DNA of 64,000 bases from Talpa occidentalis. Lineage: Eukaryota > Chordata > Mammalia > Eulipotyphla > Talpidae. Of this stretch, positions 32,701-44,442 are shown piece by piece. The notes beneath the pieces are model-generated. The model saw only the letters and a program-made list of their open reading frames with translations. It had not been told where the DNA came from and made no database searches. The position numbers were made by a program, and so were the translations under genes. Positions within the stretch are counted from its first letter, which is position 1. Each line of letters starts with the position of its first letter. The DNA is taken from positions 105,638,615-105,702,614 of the forward strand of contig NW_023603184.1 of the NCBI RefSeq assembly GCF_014898055.3, written 5' to 3'.

Positions 32701-35700
32701 GGAGGCGCCAGCCAGAGGCATGTGTGTTCCCCGCGGGCACCCAGGCTCCTGCCTGTCTGACCGCCGGTCTAGTTTAGCTTCTGTGAAGTGACATTTCCTG
32801 GGGCCTAACTTGGGATTCAGTCCATCTGGGGAGAGATGCCCTCTCCCCAAATAGCGTTGTGTTCCTCTTTGTAGAGGACCCAGTGAGGGGGCCTGTGTCC
32901 TCACCCCCCCGGGGCGCCACTGGTCTTGGCTGGCAGCCTTTCGCAGACCTTGTTGCTCAGCAATCCGCATTTCCTTTCCTCCCAGGCAGTGCCCAAGATG
33001 GGCCTGAGAAAGATGAATGGACCAGGAGTTCTGAGAGCCTGCAGCCCTTAGCCCTCCTGCGAGTTCAGGGTATGCGGGGATGATAAAGGGTGCCCATGTA
33101 CTTTGAGGCGTTGATGTCTCAGATCCAAAAATGGAAAGAAAATCCTCGAAGTAGGAGTCTTTTGTGTCTCCAAAGGGATGAGGCTTCCGGGCTGCTGGTC
33201 CTTTTGCATGATTCCATAGACCCCCTCATCAAGTTGGTGCTTACTTCTCCAGCTTCCCCATTTGCCCCCTGATTTCTTTTCACATTGGCTGGGAGGAGCA
33301 CAGTGCAACCGGAGGGGTGGCCCGGGGAAGCAAGTTTCAAAATTTCTCCCCATCCACTCTCCCCGCCCCCCAAAGAGTGGCACAGTCCTGAGACCACTCA
33401 GGGCCCTAATTCAGGGCAAACGTAGCATCCCCTAGGTCCACTCAGTCTCAGTCTTGGGGTCACCTCCCAGAGACAGGAGAGAAAACACATGTAAGCCTCT
33501 TCTTGATTAGAAGTCTCACTTTTTTGCTAAAAGAACTCTTTTAATTTTTCTCTGGAAAGAGCTATGTCAGGAAGAGGGATGTCTTGGTGCAGATATGAAT
33601 ATTTATCTCCTTTATGGGGCAATATTGATTTATTATTAATGGTAACTGCTCCAGCTGATCTAAAGATGATCGAAAACAGCAGCTATGCAGCTACATTAAA
33701 TACTCATAAGCAAAATACAAGCTGGTCTGTAAAGTCACTGTCTTTTTCATCACATTTGTTTCATCTCAGCCTTAGGCTCTTAACCAAACTTTCTATCCTT
33801 CCTGGCCCCACTCACTCTCTTGTGTTATTTCTATTATGATTGATTTTTATGATAACATATCTGAAGTAACTGGCAATCTCTGCCAATATTTCAGAGCTCA
33901 TCTGAAGGCAGAGGTGTAAAAAAAAAAAAGAAAACAAGGAATTTCGTAATAGTAGATTCAAAAATTGTAACGGGTACAGGTTTTTCCTGTTAGCGAAGAG
34001 AACCTATTTAAAACCAATTTCAGTGTAGGGTGACTTAGAGCTGGACGCCACCGGGAGCTACACAGAAAGCCCCCCAAATTCGGAAGGCAGAGCTTGTCTG
34101 TCTTGGCTCACCGCAGATCTAGCCGCTTTGCGAGGAATCACTTGTTTCGGGTCTCGATGTTTTCTTCATATATAAATAAAGATTATAAAAGGGCATTTGA
34201 TGGGCATAAAATTCCCGATTAGATTGAAGCGCTTTGCCTGGAGAGCGGGATGCAGAGACTCGGACAGCCGAGTTCCCGGTAGCTCTCCTGGCCCGGTCGC
34301 AAAGGCAAGACAGTGCTGGAGCACCCGGCTGGCTGGCGTCTGGGCGCCTGCCGTGAGCGCGTGCAGCGGGCACTTTGTCCAGCCCTGGGCACGCTTAGCG
34401 GTGTCTGGGATCCTGATCTCTGCCTTGTGAGAGAGTGATTTTGGGGGTGCTGGTCAGTGACTGTTAGCTATGGATAGGACTTTAGCAGGCTGGAGCCAAA
34501 TGTTGTTTTTTCCTGTCTTCCTCCCCCCTCCCTACCCTCAATCTCAGAAACAGCCGCCCCTTCGGAAAGGTAATGTTTAAACCTCCAGCTACAGCGGCCG
34601 GCATCCCGCAGCCGGAGTAGTTAGAGGCGCCAGGCTTTTAACCTGACAATGATGTTGTATTTGAACAGCTGCGTAAAGGTTTGAAAGGTCTGTCTCATTG
34701 CCACTGTGGAGTTTTTTTAAAAGGGGTTATTGTTTGGGCCAAGGCAATGCGAGGGGACAGGCGAAGCAGTCCCAAGGCTGAAAATAATGTTCAGTGTCTG
34801 TTTCCACCAAGCCAGGGAGATTCCTTTTGGGGAGGGGTGGGGGGGACAAAGGTTTTGTTGGAAAAGGTTTTTGTGAAGAAGTGCACGCGCTGCTAGATCC
34901 TCCAGAAGGCTGAGGCACATTAATGAGCCTCGGACTCTAAAGAAATGTTCTGCTGAGGTGGAAACCCAATTTGCCCACAAGTTCAGTCACTGGGCCAGAA
35001 ACCCAAGGCCAGGCCATGACAGGGTGAGCGTGGGGAGAAGAAAACACGGACGCCTTCCTGGACAGAGAACTGGTTCACGATCAGAGTTTTCTTCTCTCGA
35101 ATGCAGGGAAGGGGATCCGGGAAGCCGGCGACGGCTCCAGCACCCTGGCCGGGCCCCTCGCCCAGGGCAAGCCTTTGGAAATCAAGGTTAAAGCTCCCTG
35201 CTGCTGCCCGAGGCCAGGGCTTCAGAAGGGCTGCTCACCCGCCTGCAACCAGAGAACAAGGGAGGAAGTTGTTGGAGAAGTTTCTCATAAAACTCTGAGT
35301 TTCCATGGTGGTGGTGGTGGTTGTTCTTTAATGAGCTCCACCACAACCCAGACCCACTCCCCCTCACAGAACTTTCCCTCACCAGAGGAAACAGGATTGA
35401 GATGCCTCCCTGTGTTTTCTCTCCCTCCCCTTACCCAAGCAAAACCTTTTCAAATAATTTTAGGAATTGTCCAAAACTATAAAACTCAACTTCTGACAAA
35501 AGTATAGCTTTTTATATTTGACGATTTGTGTTAAAACAAAAATTGACCTTCTCGGTTAGTAGTGAAGGGGAAAAATCAATAGTATAATTTTCAATAATTC
35601 ATAAAGCGAACACCATTATGCTAAATCTTAACTATTAATCTTATCCTTTACAAAGTCTCGATTGATTTGTTAATAAAATATCTTCCCGTGTGTGGCAACA

Positions 35701-36838
35701 GCGGGTATAACTCTTTAAAAACCTTCAGAAGCAAGAAAATTACCAAGTAGCCCAAGAATGTAGATGAGAATTTTATTGATCGCCCTGATTCTTCTTAATA
35801 TGTATTAATAAATTCCACAACCTTTTGTACCTTGCACTTGTCAGAAACCAATGCTTTTACAAAATCCATAAAAGGAAAACATATTTTTCTTCGTAGAAGA
35901 ATCAAATGACACCCCTCTCTCTCTCTCTCTCTCACGCTCTCCTGCTTGGCCCAATCAGTTTTCTAAAACTTCTGGAGTATGAGAGCGAGTGTTTTCTCCT
36001 TCCCTTGAAAAAATTATTTTCTTTCTGTCTTCCTTCCTTCCTTCCTTCCCCCTAGCCCTCTAGTATCAGGGTGTGTGAGGAGGGAAACCTTGGTTTAGCT
36101 CTCCCTGTGGAAACACCGATGGACGCTTTTGCGGAGAGCGAACTGCTGGGGAGGGATTGTCTCAGGACCGAAAGTCCCCAGCGGTCGGGCCGTCAGAGAT
36201 TGGGTTGTGGTTCCTCCAAGACCCAAGGCGCCAACTGGCCCCCCAGGGCGTGGAGGGGCCTGGAACCCGGGCTGGAAGGCCGAGGGTGAGGGCAGCGCCA
36301 GGGCGGACCGGCCCGTGGGACTGTGAGCGCGGCCAGCTGCGTGTCCTCTCCGCCCTGGCGGCCCTTCTCGCCTCCGCTCGCCGAGACACCCTGGCCGGCT
36401 CCCTGCGCCAGAGATGTTTCCTTTGGGTCCCTGCGACGGGGTGTCTCAGAGCGCGGGGAATCTGACTCACCTTCCCAGGCTGCTCGGTACAAAATGAACC
36501 AGCCGGGGCCCCCAACCCCCGCCCGGGCCCCGGTTTTCTCGGGCGCGCTCCGCCTGCAAGTGTGCGGGGAGTGCAGCTGCGGGCCGGCGCCGCGGCGCTC
36601 CGGGCTCCCTCCCCGCGCGCGCCCTCCCGGGGGCCCCGGCGGCCGAGACCTCCCTTGCGCCGGCGGGCCCGGGAGGCCGGGGCGGGGGTCGTGAGTGGGG
36701 CCGGCCGGCCGCGGGCGCCGGGGGAGGCGGGCGAGCGGCGGAGGGCCGGCCCGGCTCTCCGCAGCGCGCACTATCGCGGGCGCGTAGTAGATGTCGCTGT
36801 TGTCCGCGCTTAGGCGGCCGGCCGGCCGGGCTCCGGAG
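29736..36838. other. HOXD11-HOXD10 intergenic region
   Basis: No gene supported. Mostly AT-rich non-coding DNA with blocks that look like conserved elements: around 31790-31890 (TTAATTAAATTATGG) and 35500-35900 (many TTTATTG/AATAAA homeodomain motifs). Also CT and CTTC simple repeats at 35914-35933 and 36029-36048 and a GC-rich promoter block from about 36100. Confidence 0.7.
36029..36048. repeat. (CTTC)n simple repeat
   Basis: Five TTCC units in tandem. Confidence 0.85.
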
Positions 36839-36844
36839 CACGTG
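36839..36844. promoter_or_regulatory. HOXD10: HOXD10 promoter E-box CACGTG
   Basis: GAGCACGTGACC, 162 bp before the HOXD10 ATG. Followed by a YY1-type GGCCATTTTC at 36869 and an inverted CCAAT (ATTGGC) near 36887. Confidence 0.5.
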
Positions 36845-36900
36845 ACCCGCGAGGAGGCTGCGGCTCAAGGCCATTTTCAAATCTCATTGGCTTGGTTGTC

Positions 36901-36948
36901 ATGTGGTCGGCAGAGGCATCCACAATTACACGGGGAATGTTTTCCTAG
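36901..36948 (+). CDS. HOXD10 upstream ORF 1 (15 codons)
   Basis: ATG at 36901 to TAG at 36946-36948. It may lie upstream of the transcription start, so it could be absent from the mRNA. Confidence 0.25.
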   Translation: MWSAEASTITRGMFS

Positions 36949-36950
36949 AG

Positions 36951-37043
36951 ATGTCAGCCTACAAAGGACACAATCTCTCTTCTTCAAATTCCTCCCCAAA
37001 ATGTCCTTTCCCAACAGCTCTCCTGCTGCTAATACTTTTTTAG
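36951..37043 (+). CDS. HOXD10 upstream ORF 2 (30 codons), overlapping the HOXD10 start
   Basis: ATG at 36951 (AGAGATGTC, A at -3) is 50 nt before the HOXD10 ATG and in a different frame. It runs 30 codons, through the main start, to TAG at 37041-37043. Likely within the 5' UTR, where it would compete with the main start. Confidence 0.45.
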   Translation: MSAYKGHNLSSSNSSPKCPFPTALLLLILF

Positions 37044-37745
37044 TAGATTCCTTGATCAGTGCCTGCAGGAGTGACAGTTTTTATTCGAGCAGCGCCAGCA
37101 TGTACATGCCACCACCTAGCGCAGACATGGGGACCTATGGAATGCAAACCTGTGGACTGCTCCCGTCTCTGGCCAAAAGAGAAGTGAACCACCAAAATAT
37201 GGGTATGAATGTGCATCCTTATATACCTCAAGTAGACAGTTGGACAGACCCGAACAGATCTTGTCGAATAGAGCAACCTGTTACACAGCAAGTGCCCACT
37301 TGCTCCTTCACCACCAACATTAAGGAAGAATCCAATTGCTGCATGTATTCTGATAAGCGCAACAAACTCATTTCGGCCGAGGTCCCTTCGTACCAGAGGC
37401 TGGTCCCCGAGTCCTGTCCCGTTGAGAACCCCGAGGTTCCTGTCCCTGGATATTTTAGACTGAGTCAGACCTACGCCACCGGGAAAACCCAAGAGTACAA
37501 TAACAGTCCCGAAGGCAGCTCCACAGTCATGCTCCAGCTCAACCCTCGCGGCGCGGCCAAGCCGCAGCTCTCGACCGCCCAGCTACAGATGGAAAAGAAG
37601 ATGAACGAGACCGCCAGCGGCCAGGAGCCCACCAAAGTCTCCCAGGTGGAAGGCTCCGAGGCCAAGGGCGGCCTTCCGGAAGAGAGGAGCTGCCTGGCTG
37701 AGGTCTCCGTGTCCAGTCCAGAAGTACAGGAGAAGGAAAGCAAAG
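37001..37745 (+). CDS. HOXD10: HOXD10 exon 1 (coding part)
   Basis: Start CAAAATGTC. Donor GCAAAG|GTCGGT at 37745/37746, a non-optimal donor (GTCGGT). Confidence 0.97.
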
Positions 37746-39420
37746 GTCGGTATGAGCAGAGTTGCCACCCCAGCGGGGCGTGCAGCCTGGGAACCCGGCA
37801 GAGAGGGAGCTCCTGTGTGCCCAGCGCCAAGCCCAGGAGGGGCCCGACTGGCAGGTGCTGTTTCTCCTGGCTTTTAGAGGGGCCATCTCAGTCCCGAGAA
37901 GGTCCCCGCTTCCCCCCAACTGCCCTGGCCCTCCTGGCCCTGGCTAGTCCTGGCGCCACGCTGATGGCGCCGGGGCAGAGGAAGGGCTTGACGGTTTTAT
38001 TTTTCCTGAGCTAGATCTGAAATGCAACAAAAGAGTGCAAGTGAGACCTGCGGCTCATTAACACAGCCCCAGAATCTCCTTTTTCCCCCCAGCTCAGAGT
38101 TGCACTTCCAGCTTTGCCTTTTGCACAGTGGTGATTTTAAGGTGGTTCCAGACACCGTGTTCGTGTTCAAGTGTATGCACCCCGCATCCTACGAGCTTGG
38201 GGGCAGAAAGAGGAATGGATGGCTGGGTCTGTTGGCGCTTGGACTGGGGAACAGGGCTCCCAGCCTTTGCAGGGCTAGGTAACCTTGGCTTTGTCTGGGG
38301 AAAGTGCCGCAGGCTTTGCAATCTGTTTACAAAGGGGGCAAAGGCAGAGGGTGTAGGATAAAACCTTCCTGGCCCAACCAGCAGGTCCAGCCTTAGAGCT
38401 GGGGTAGGGCAAAGAGCCAGGGGCTCTGGCTTTTTTGAGAGGGAACCATGGCCTTAAGCTTCTCCCCTGTTATCCAGCGGGCGAGCTACAGTAGGAGCTA
38501 CGTTTCTGGGGGAGTGCTTTTGGGTGGGGGCAAGAATGCGTGAGAATTCAGGAAATTCTGGGGATTACAACAATGACCAGGTAAGGCAGAGAGGGTATAC
38601 TTGGCTCCTTGGTTATCTTTTGAAATAGAATGGGAACTTATTAACCTGACTGTGGGGCACCCGCCTGCCAAGGCGAAGTGGGAAAGAAGTGGCAGACTTG
38701 GGAACCTGAGGCAGCAGTGAGATTGGTGAGCTTGTGCAGGCTGTGTCTTGCCTCTTCTACTCCAGCTGTGTTATGAGGTGACCATTTAGAATGTTGCTTG
38801 GGAGATCCTGAAAGTTTACTGTTACACTAATGATTCTTGCAGGTCAGAAAGTTGACAGAAAGAGTGAGAGAGAGAGAGAGAGAGAGCGCGCAAGCGGCTG
38901 ACACAGGGGGGGGGGCGAGAGGACCCACCCATCGTGTGTCATTTTGGGCATTTAAACTAACCTGGCATCAATTACAAAATGCACCTTCCAGGTGCCACCT
39001 CATGTGAATAATGTTTAATACCAGCATTTCCCAAAGTGGCCTGGCTGCCAGCAGGGTCATGGCCAAGGGTGCATTTGAACAGACTGAGGGAAAAAAAAAA
39101 AAATCTTGATATTTTTTCTTCTTCTCCTTTTAATTTTGTTAGAGGAAATCAAGTCTGATACTCCAACCAGCAATTGGCTCACTGCAAAGAGTGGCAGAAA
39201 GAAGAGGTGCCCTTACACTAAGCACCAAACGCTGGAATTAGAAAAAGAGTTCTTGTTCAATATGTACCTCACCCGAGAGCGCCGCCTAGAGATCAGTAAG
39301 AGCGTTAACCTCACCGACAGGCAGGTCAAGATTTGGTTTCAAAACCGCCGAATGAAACTTAAGAAGATGAGCCGAGAGAACCGGATCCGAGAACTGACCG
39401 CCAACCTCACCTTCTCTTAG
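37001..39420 (+). CDS. HOXD10: HOXD10 homeobox protein (2 exons, 340 aa)
   Basis: Exons 37001-37745 and 39143-39420 (745 + 278 nt). The protein is 340 residues, as in human: [23 protein letters not shown] at the start, ELTANLTFS at the end. I chose ATG 37001 rather than an in-frame upstream ATG at 36791 because the conserved protein starts there. The junction gives [16 protein letters not shown]260 is the reduced PBX-contact motif before the homeodomain (about 266-325, [25 protein letters not shown]). Abdominal-B class factor for lumbar motor neurons, hindlimb and vertebrae. The most conserved gene in the window, with little low-complexity sequence. Its 3' UTR has a miR-10 seed match. Confidence 0.98.
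37746..39142 (+). other. HOXD10: HOXD10 intron
   Basis: 1397 bp intron. Contains a GA repeat (38867-38886) and an A-run near 39091. Nothing coding seen. Confidence 0.9.
39143..39420 (+). CDS. HOXD10: HOXD10 exon 2 (homeodomain)
   Basis: Acceptor TTTTGTTAG|AGGAAATC at 39142/39143. Homeodomain and stop TAG at 39418-39420. Confidence 0.97.
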
Positions 39421-39666
39421 GTCCGGAGGCCCAGGAGAGGCCAGGATCAGAGAGGGAGCACCGCGTTCCAGGGCCCAGTGCTGGAGGACCAGGAAGGCGG
39501 AAACAAAACCTTCATTGCTCTTTGTTTTTTGTTTTGTTTTCCTGCTAGAATGTGACTTTGGGGGTCATTCTGTTCGTGCTGCAAGTGATCTGTAATCCCT
39601 CTGACTCTCTCTCTATATATATTAAAACACTAGCACGTGTAATTTATTATTTTTTTCATCGTAATG

Positions 39667-39673
39667 CAGGGTA
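39667..39673 (+). promoter_or_regulatory. HOXD10: miR-10 family 7mer-A1 target site in HOXD10 3' UTR
   Basis: CAGGGTA pairs with nucleotides 2-7 of miR-10 (ACCCUG) plus the A opposite position 1. HOXD10 is an established miR-10b target, and MIR10B lies in the same cluster just beyond this window. Confidence 0.75.
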
Positions 39674-40090
39674 ACTATTACTGCGCATTTTCATTTGGGT
39701 CTTAACTTATTGGAACTGTAGAGCATCCATCAATCCATTCATCCATCCAGCAATGTGACTTTCTCATATTTTTCCTAACACAAAAGGTCTGTGTGTGTGG
39801 TTAGTCCATGAGTTCATGGCGTTTTGAATACATCCAGTACTAAAAAGTACTTAAATTACATATATATTTAAAAAAATTTAAGAAAACCCACAAGCTTTGG
39901 CGGGGAGGGGGATAAAAAAGCACATTACAATGTTATCTTTTTCGCAAATGAATTTAGCAATTGTCCTTGGTGAGATGGAATATTGACGACTAATGCCTTG
40001 TAGCCTTTCCCTTGTGGTGCATCTGTGGTTTGGTAGAAATACAGCAGCAACCTGTCCTTTCTGTGCATGTTCTGGTCGCATGTATAATGC

Positions 40091-40096
40091 AATAAA
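40091..40096 (+). terminator. HOXD10: HOXD10 polyadenylation signal (AATAAA)
   Basis: ATGCAATAAACTC 671 nt after the stop codon; fits the roughly 3.2 kb known gene length. Confidence 0.7.
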
Positions 40097-40115
40097 CTCT
40101 GGAAACGAGTTTGTT

Positions 40116-43081
40116 CCCTCTGGTTTCTGAAATGGAAATATGTCACGGTGGAAATGAAAGTCTTTGGCCAGGTTATCTTTCTGTTAAACTGCTTGCTCCG
40201 GGCAGTTGCTGGGGGTAGAGAGCAGGGACAAGGGAGATGAGTGAGAGAAACTGGAGGAGACCTAAATTGCTAGTTCTCCTAGCATTTGTCACTAGTGGAG
40301 GAAGTGATAATCCAGCCTGCCTGTGTTGTGTTTTCATAGTTGGGAAGAAGGAGAGTCCTCTCTCCTCCTCCCCTCACTGATAGTAACATAATTGCACTGG
40401 CAATGGGTGGGAGCTTGCCTAGAGCCTTTTAAGTAAACCTGTGCCCCAACAGCTTGCTCCTCAGAGCTGTCTACTTGTATATCTTCCTCTCTTTGGTGGT
40501 GGTTGTGTTATTTTTAATGCTTTCAGTGAGGATCTTGGTGAATTCCAGCTGGTGGACCATCATCAGGGGGCTGGGTTGAAACTAGTCTTGCCCACCTGGA
40601 AGCCGCTGGGCCTCCACTAAAGGAACAATGACAAGCAGCAGCTTAGTATTGCATCGCATCCAGTTCTGCCCCCCTTTTCCTCATCCCCAGCCCCATTCCC
40701 AAGCACAAGACAGCCACGCTACAGCAAAGCCCAAAATGGGTGAGTTTTCCCATCCCATTTTGCCCTCGTTTCCTTGTGGGAGAATTTTATGCTGCCATTA
40801 CCTTTTAGTGGCCCACATGAAAATTTGTTAAAGGAAGAAAAGATTTCCCCCAGTCAATCCTCCCTCTATTTAATTACGAAATGCTGATCCTCAGAGTCAC
40901 TGTATCTGGAAGACAGGGAAATGTACAAAGGGTGACTGAAAGAGAATTTGCAAATGAACATGACTTCCCATGAAGGCCAGTGTTCCAAATGCCGCCTTCA
41001 GGGCTCAGAAAACTCCAGACAGCTTGCACAAGTGTTTATGTATACATAGATGTAGATATTGCAGGATCCTCGGCCCAAGAGAGTTCAGACTTAATCCAGT
41101 CCTGCCAGGGAGAAATGAGGAGAGAACTTGGGGTCTAGGGGAAAGAGCTAACAGAGAATTCAAGAATTCGTTACCCTAGATAGTGCTGTGGTTTTGAAGG
41201 GTCTCAGACAGCTTTAAGCAGCTTCACAAAACATGTCCTTTTCATTTTTCCTCTATAAACAATCTATTTGGCGACTCTAAGCTTAGACCCCTCATCCAGG
41301 AAGTCTTGGGGAGACAGAATTTATTTGGAGTTTTAAACTCCCTCCTGAAATAAAAAACCTTTCAGAATTCCAAGAGAGATCCTTTAAGGGGCCATTTCCT
41401 AGCGGCAAAGAAACAGCTCGAATCAATGCCAGGTTGGGAACACTGAAATAGATTTGCCCCAGGTCTCCATTGGTTGGGCAGAAGGAAGGCAATTTTAACT
41501 TCACCCATCCCCTGCGATGTGAGGAGCGCCATTAGTTGTTGACAAGGGGCCAAGTCTCGGAGGAAAATCCGAGCTACAGGCAAAGGCAGCCCCTCTAGAA
41601 CAAAATCAGAAAGCCATTGGCAAAAGCAATCAATCAGGCCATAAGTAGCCATTTGCCCCCTTCCTTTCCGGGGCGCGAGGTGGGCTGGTAGCCCTCCAAG
41701 GGTGCGTTGGGCAACTTGTAGAGCGAGGAGCAGATCCTCCGCCGCGAGCGCCCAGCTGCTTTTGTCTCGGCTCCCAGCCGGGCTTCTGAGTCTTTGTACC
41801 ATGGATTTGGGAGTGACAATGGGCATCTCCCTCAGATTCAAGGCTGCCCAGCCTTAACTCTGGAGGCAAAAAAGGGGGGTGGGGGGCGGATTCGGAAGAC
41901 AGTAGCCCAAGGACCAGGCCATTTTAAGGACATCTCCGGAATCCACTTGCAGGCCTCCAAGTGGGAAGCATGTCAAGCGGCCCTGCCTGGGGAGATGCAG
42001 TTTCCCCGGCCTTTTTGAGGCAAGGTCGGGCCGGCGGGTGGGAGTGGGCCTTCGCCAGCACTAGGCTTCTGCCCGATGGCGTGTTCTCTTGCAGGGCCTT
42101 TGCAGAAGCCCAGGAGAAGACGAGGCAGTCTGGCCGCCACTGCCCGCGCGGTGCGGACTCGCCAACCACCCGGCCCTTCCGAGGCCGGGCAGAAGTCGCG
42201 GCCGGCCGTGGCCGCCACCGCGCCCAATCCTGGGGCCGGGCCACCTCGGCTAACCCCTCGGGCCGAGGCGTGTGCTCAGCCTCACGTCGGGGGTGTGTGT
42301 GGCTGCGCCGGCGTGTGTGAGTGCGGTAGGGGGAGGGGGCCCTCCGAACTGCTCCATCCGTCCGTTTTATTAGGGACACATTAATCTATAATCAAATACA
42401 CCTCATAAAATTTTTATTGAAAGGCATAATATCATTACAGAGGTCTTCCACCTGTTTTAAACAACACGACAAGCTGTGAGAGAGCGTGTGTGGGTATGTA
42501 GGGAGGGGAGGGGTGGTTTGGGCAGAGAGAGGCTCCGAGCAAAGAACTCCCCTCGGGCGCCAGGGGGCCGCCTCCGAAGCCCGGCCTGCCTCGGGGCCCT
42601 CGCGGCCCTGTGCGCCCCGGCTCGCTCCAGGCTGGCCCCGCGCTCGGTGCACCCAACACGCGCGCCCGGGCGCCCCGGCGCCGGGGAGGCAGCGTCGGGA
42701 TCGGGACTGGAAGACCAAGGGCGGCAAGTGGACGCGAACAAATAGTCCCCGGCGCCTCCTGCGGCCGCGGTGGGACGGGTGGCCCCGGCCGCCGCCAGGC
42801 TGGCCGGGCCGGGCCGGGCCGGGCCGAGCGGGGCGCACGGGCCGGGGCCCGCGGGCTCTAATTGCAGGGCTTATGTTGATGATGATTTTTTTTTTTAAAA
42901 TCACAGCAGCCCCCACTTTAGCGGACTGATTTACTCCCGGTATTGGTAAATATGATCACGTGGGCCGCGCGACCAATGGTGGAGGCTGCAGCCTGCGAAC
43001 TAGTCGGCGGCTCGGGCGCCGGCGGGGAGCGGCGCGGCGGCGGGCAGTGTAACCTTGGTGTGGAGCGCGCGGCGCCTCAAA
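40116..43081. other. HOXD10-HOXD9 intergenic region and HOXD9 promoter
   Basis: No gene supported. AT-neutral to about 41600, then CpG-rich from about 42020 to the HOXD9 start. Includes GGGCC pentamer repeats (42804-42825), a T-run near 42886-42896, an inverted CCAAT (TATTGG, 42941), an E-box (42957) and CCAAT (42972). Confidence 0.75.
42957..42962. promoter_or_regulatory. HOXD9: HOXD9 promoter E-box CACGTG between two CCAAT boxes
   Basis: ATGATCACGTGGG, 125 bp before the HOXD9 ATG, with TATTGGT upstream and GACCAATGG downstream. Confidence 0.5.
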
Positions 43082-43853
43082 ATGTCCTCCAGTGGCACCC
43101 TCAGCAACTACTTCGTGGACTCGCTCATAGGCCATGAGGGCGACGAGGTGTTCGCGGCGCGCTTCGGACCGCCGGGGCCCGGCGCGCAGGGCAGGCCCGC
43201 AGGTGTGGCCGACAGCCCCGCCGCGGCCGCCGAGTTCGCCTCGTGTAGTTTTGCCCCCAAATCTGCCGTGTTCTCCGCCTCTTGGTCCGCGGTGCCGGCC
43301 CAGCCGCCCGCGGCGGCGATGAGCGGCCTTTACCACCCGTACGTGCCCCCGCCGCCCCTGGCCGCCGCCGCCTCGGAGCCCGGCCGCTACGTGCGCTCCT
43401 GGATGGAGCCGCTGCCCGGCTTCCCCGGCGGCGCGGGCGGCGGGGGCGGCGCGGGCTCGGGCCCCGGCCCCGGCCCCAGCCCCGGCCCGGGCGGCCCACC
43501 CAACGGGCGCCACTACGGGATTAAGCCTGAAGCCGGAGCGGCCCCGACCCCAGCCACCTCCTCCTCCACGTCCTCGTCCTCCACTTCCAAACGGACTGAG
43601 TGCGCCGCGGCCCGCGAGTCCCAGGGGAGTGGCGGCCCCGAGTTCTCGTGCAACTCGTTCCTACGGGACAAGGCAGCAGCGACGTCCGGGGCAGCCGGGC
43701 CCGGGGCGGGGATCGCGTCCGGGTCCGGGTCCGGGTCCGGGGCGGGTGGCTCCTCGGAGCCCTCGGCTTGCAGCGACCACCCGAGCCCGGGCTGCCCGCT
43801 GAAGGAGGAGGAGAAGCAGCATCCGCAGCCGCCACCGCAGCAACTTGACCCAA
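43082..43853 (+). CDS. HOXD9: HOXD9 exon 1 (coding part)
   Basis: Start CAAAATGTCC; no in-frame ATG just upstream. Donor CCCAA|GTAAGT at 43853/43854, a strong donor. Confidence 0.96.
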
Positions 43854-44442
43854 GTAAGTGCAAAAGAAATTGCCCCCTGATTTATTGCTGAAACCTGTAA
43901 GGCTCGAATGTGCAAAACTGATAGTTTTACTAACCTATAAAAACGTCTAGACGCCTACCCTAGCCTAGGCGAGCAACATGCATCCATAAAAAAGCTTCCC
44001 ATAACCACCTACCCTGGGCGCGCGGTTTGTACGGTAAACAGTGCGCGGACATTAAGGCTTTTTATGATAATTCACCCCAAGTTGTGAAAAGCGGCCATCC
44101 TTGGTGAAATTAATTTAACGACCTCTCTCCCCCACCCTGTCGTCTCTCCCTGCCTCCCCTCCGCCCCTCGCTCCCCTTCTGCAAACCCCCCTCTTCGTAG
44201 ACAACCCCGCAGCTAACTGGATCCACGCTCGCTCCACCCGGAAAAAGCGCTGTCCTTACACCAAATACCAGACGCTTGAGCTGGAGAAGGAATTCCTCTT
44301 CAACATGTACCTCACCCGGGACCGACGTTATGAGGTGGCAAGGATTCTGAACCTCACAGAGAGACAGGTCAAAATCTGGTTCCAGAATCGTAGGATGAAA
44401 ATGAAAAAGATGAGCAAGGAGAAATGCCCCAAAGGAGACTGA
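43082..44442 (+). CDS. HOXD9: HOXD9 homeobox protein (2 exons, 337 aa)
   Basis: Exons 43082-43853 and 44201-44442 (772 + 242 nt, in frame). The protein starts [23 protein letters not shown] and ends [13 protein letters not shown]. The HOX9 activation region ([30 protein letters not shown]) is followed by Gly/Pro and Ser-rich linkers, including a four-copy GTCCGG repeat (43717-43740). The junction gives [15 protein letters not shown] with the PBX-contact W264; homeodomain about 270-329 ([19 protein letters not shown]). Shorter than the human protein (about 352 aa as I recall) in the low-complexity linkers. Group 9 nuclear factor in axial, limb and motor neuron patterning. Confidence 0.97.
43717..43740 (+). 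repeat. HOXD9: (GTCCGG)4 hexanucleotide repeat in HOXD9 exon 1
   Basis: Four perfect copies encode a Ser-Gly dipeptide run (SGSGSGSG) in the linker before the homeodomain. Confidence 0.9.
43854..44200 (+). other. HOXD9: HOXD9 intron
   Basis: 347 bp, strong donor and a C/T-rich tract before the acceptor. Nothing else seen. Confidence 0.9.
44201..44442 (+). CDS. HOXD9: HOXD9 exon 2 (homeodomain)
   Basis: Acceptor CTTCGTAG|ACAACC at 44200/44201 after a long pyrimidine tract. Stop TGA at 44440-44442. Confidence 0.97.

Larger units (their letters stand above)
39421..40115 (+). other. HOXD10: HOXD10 3' UTR
   Basis: AT-rich, about 690 nt to just after AATAAA at 40091. Carries the miR-10 site at 39667. 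Confidence 0.75.

Noticed and set aside
36791..37000. In-frame N-terminal extension of HOXD10 (70 codons)
   Set aside because: Known HOXD10 proteins start at MSFPNSS; the extension covers the promoter E-box and lies upstream of the expected TSS.
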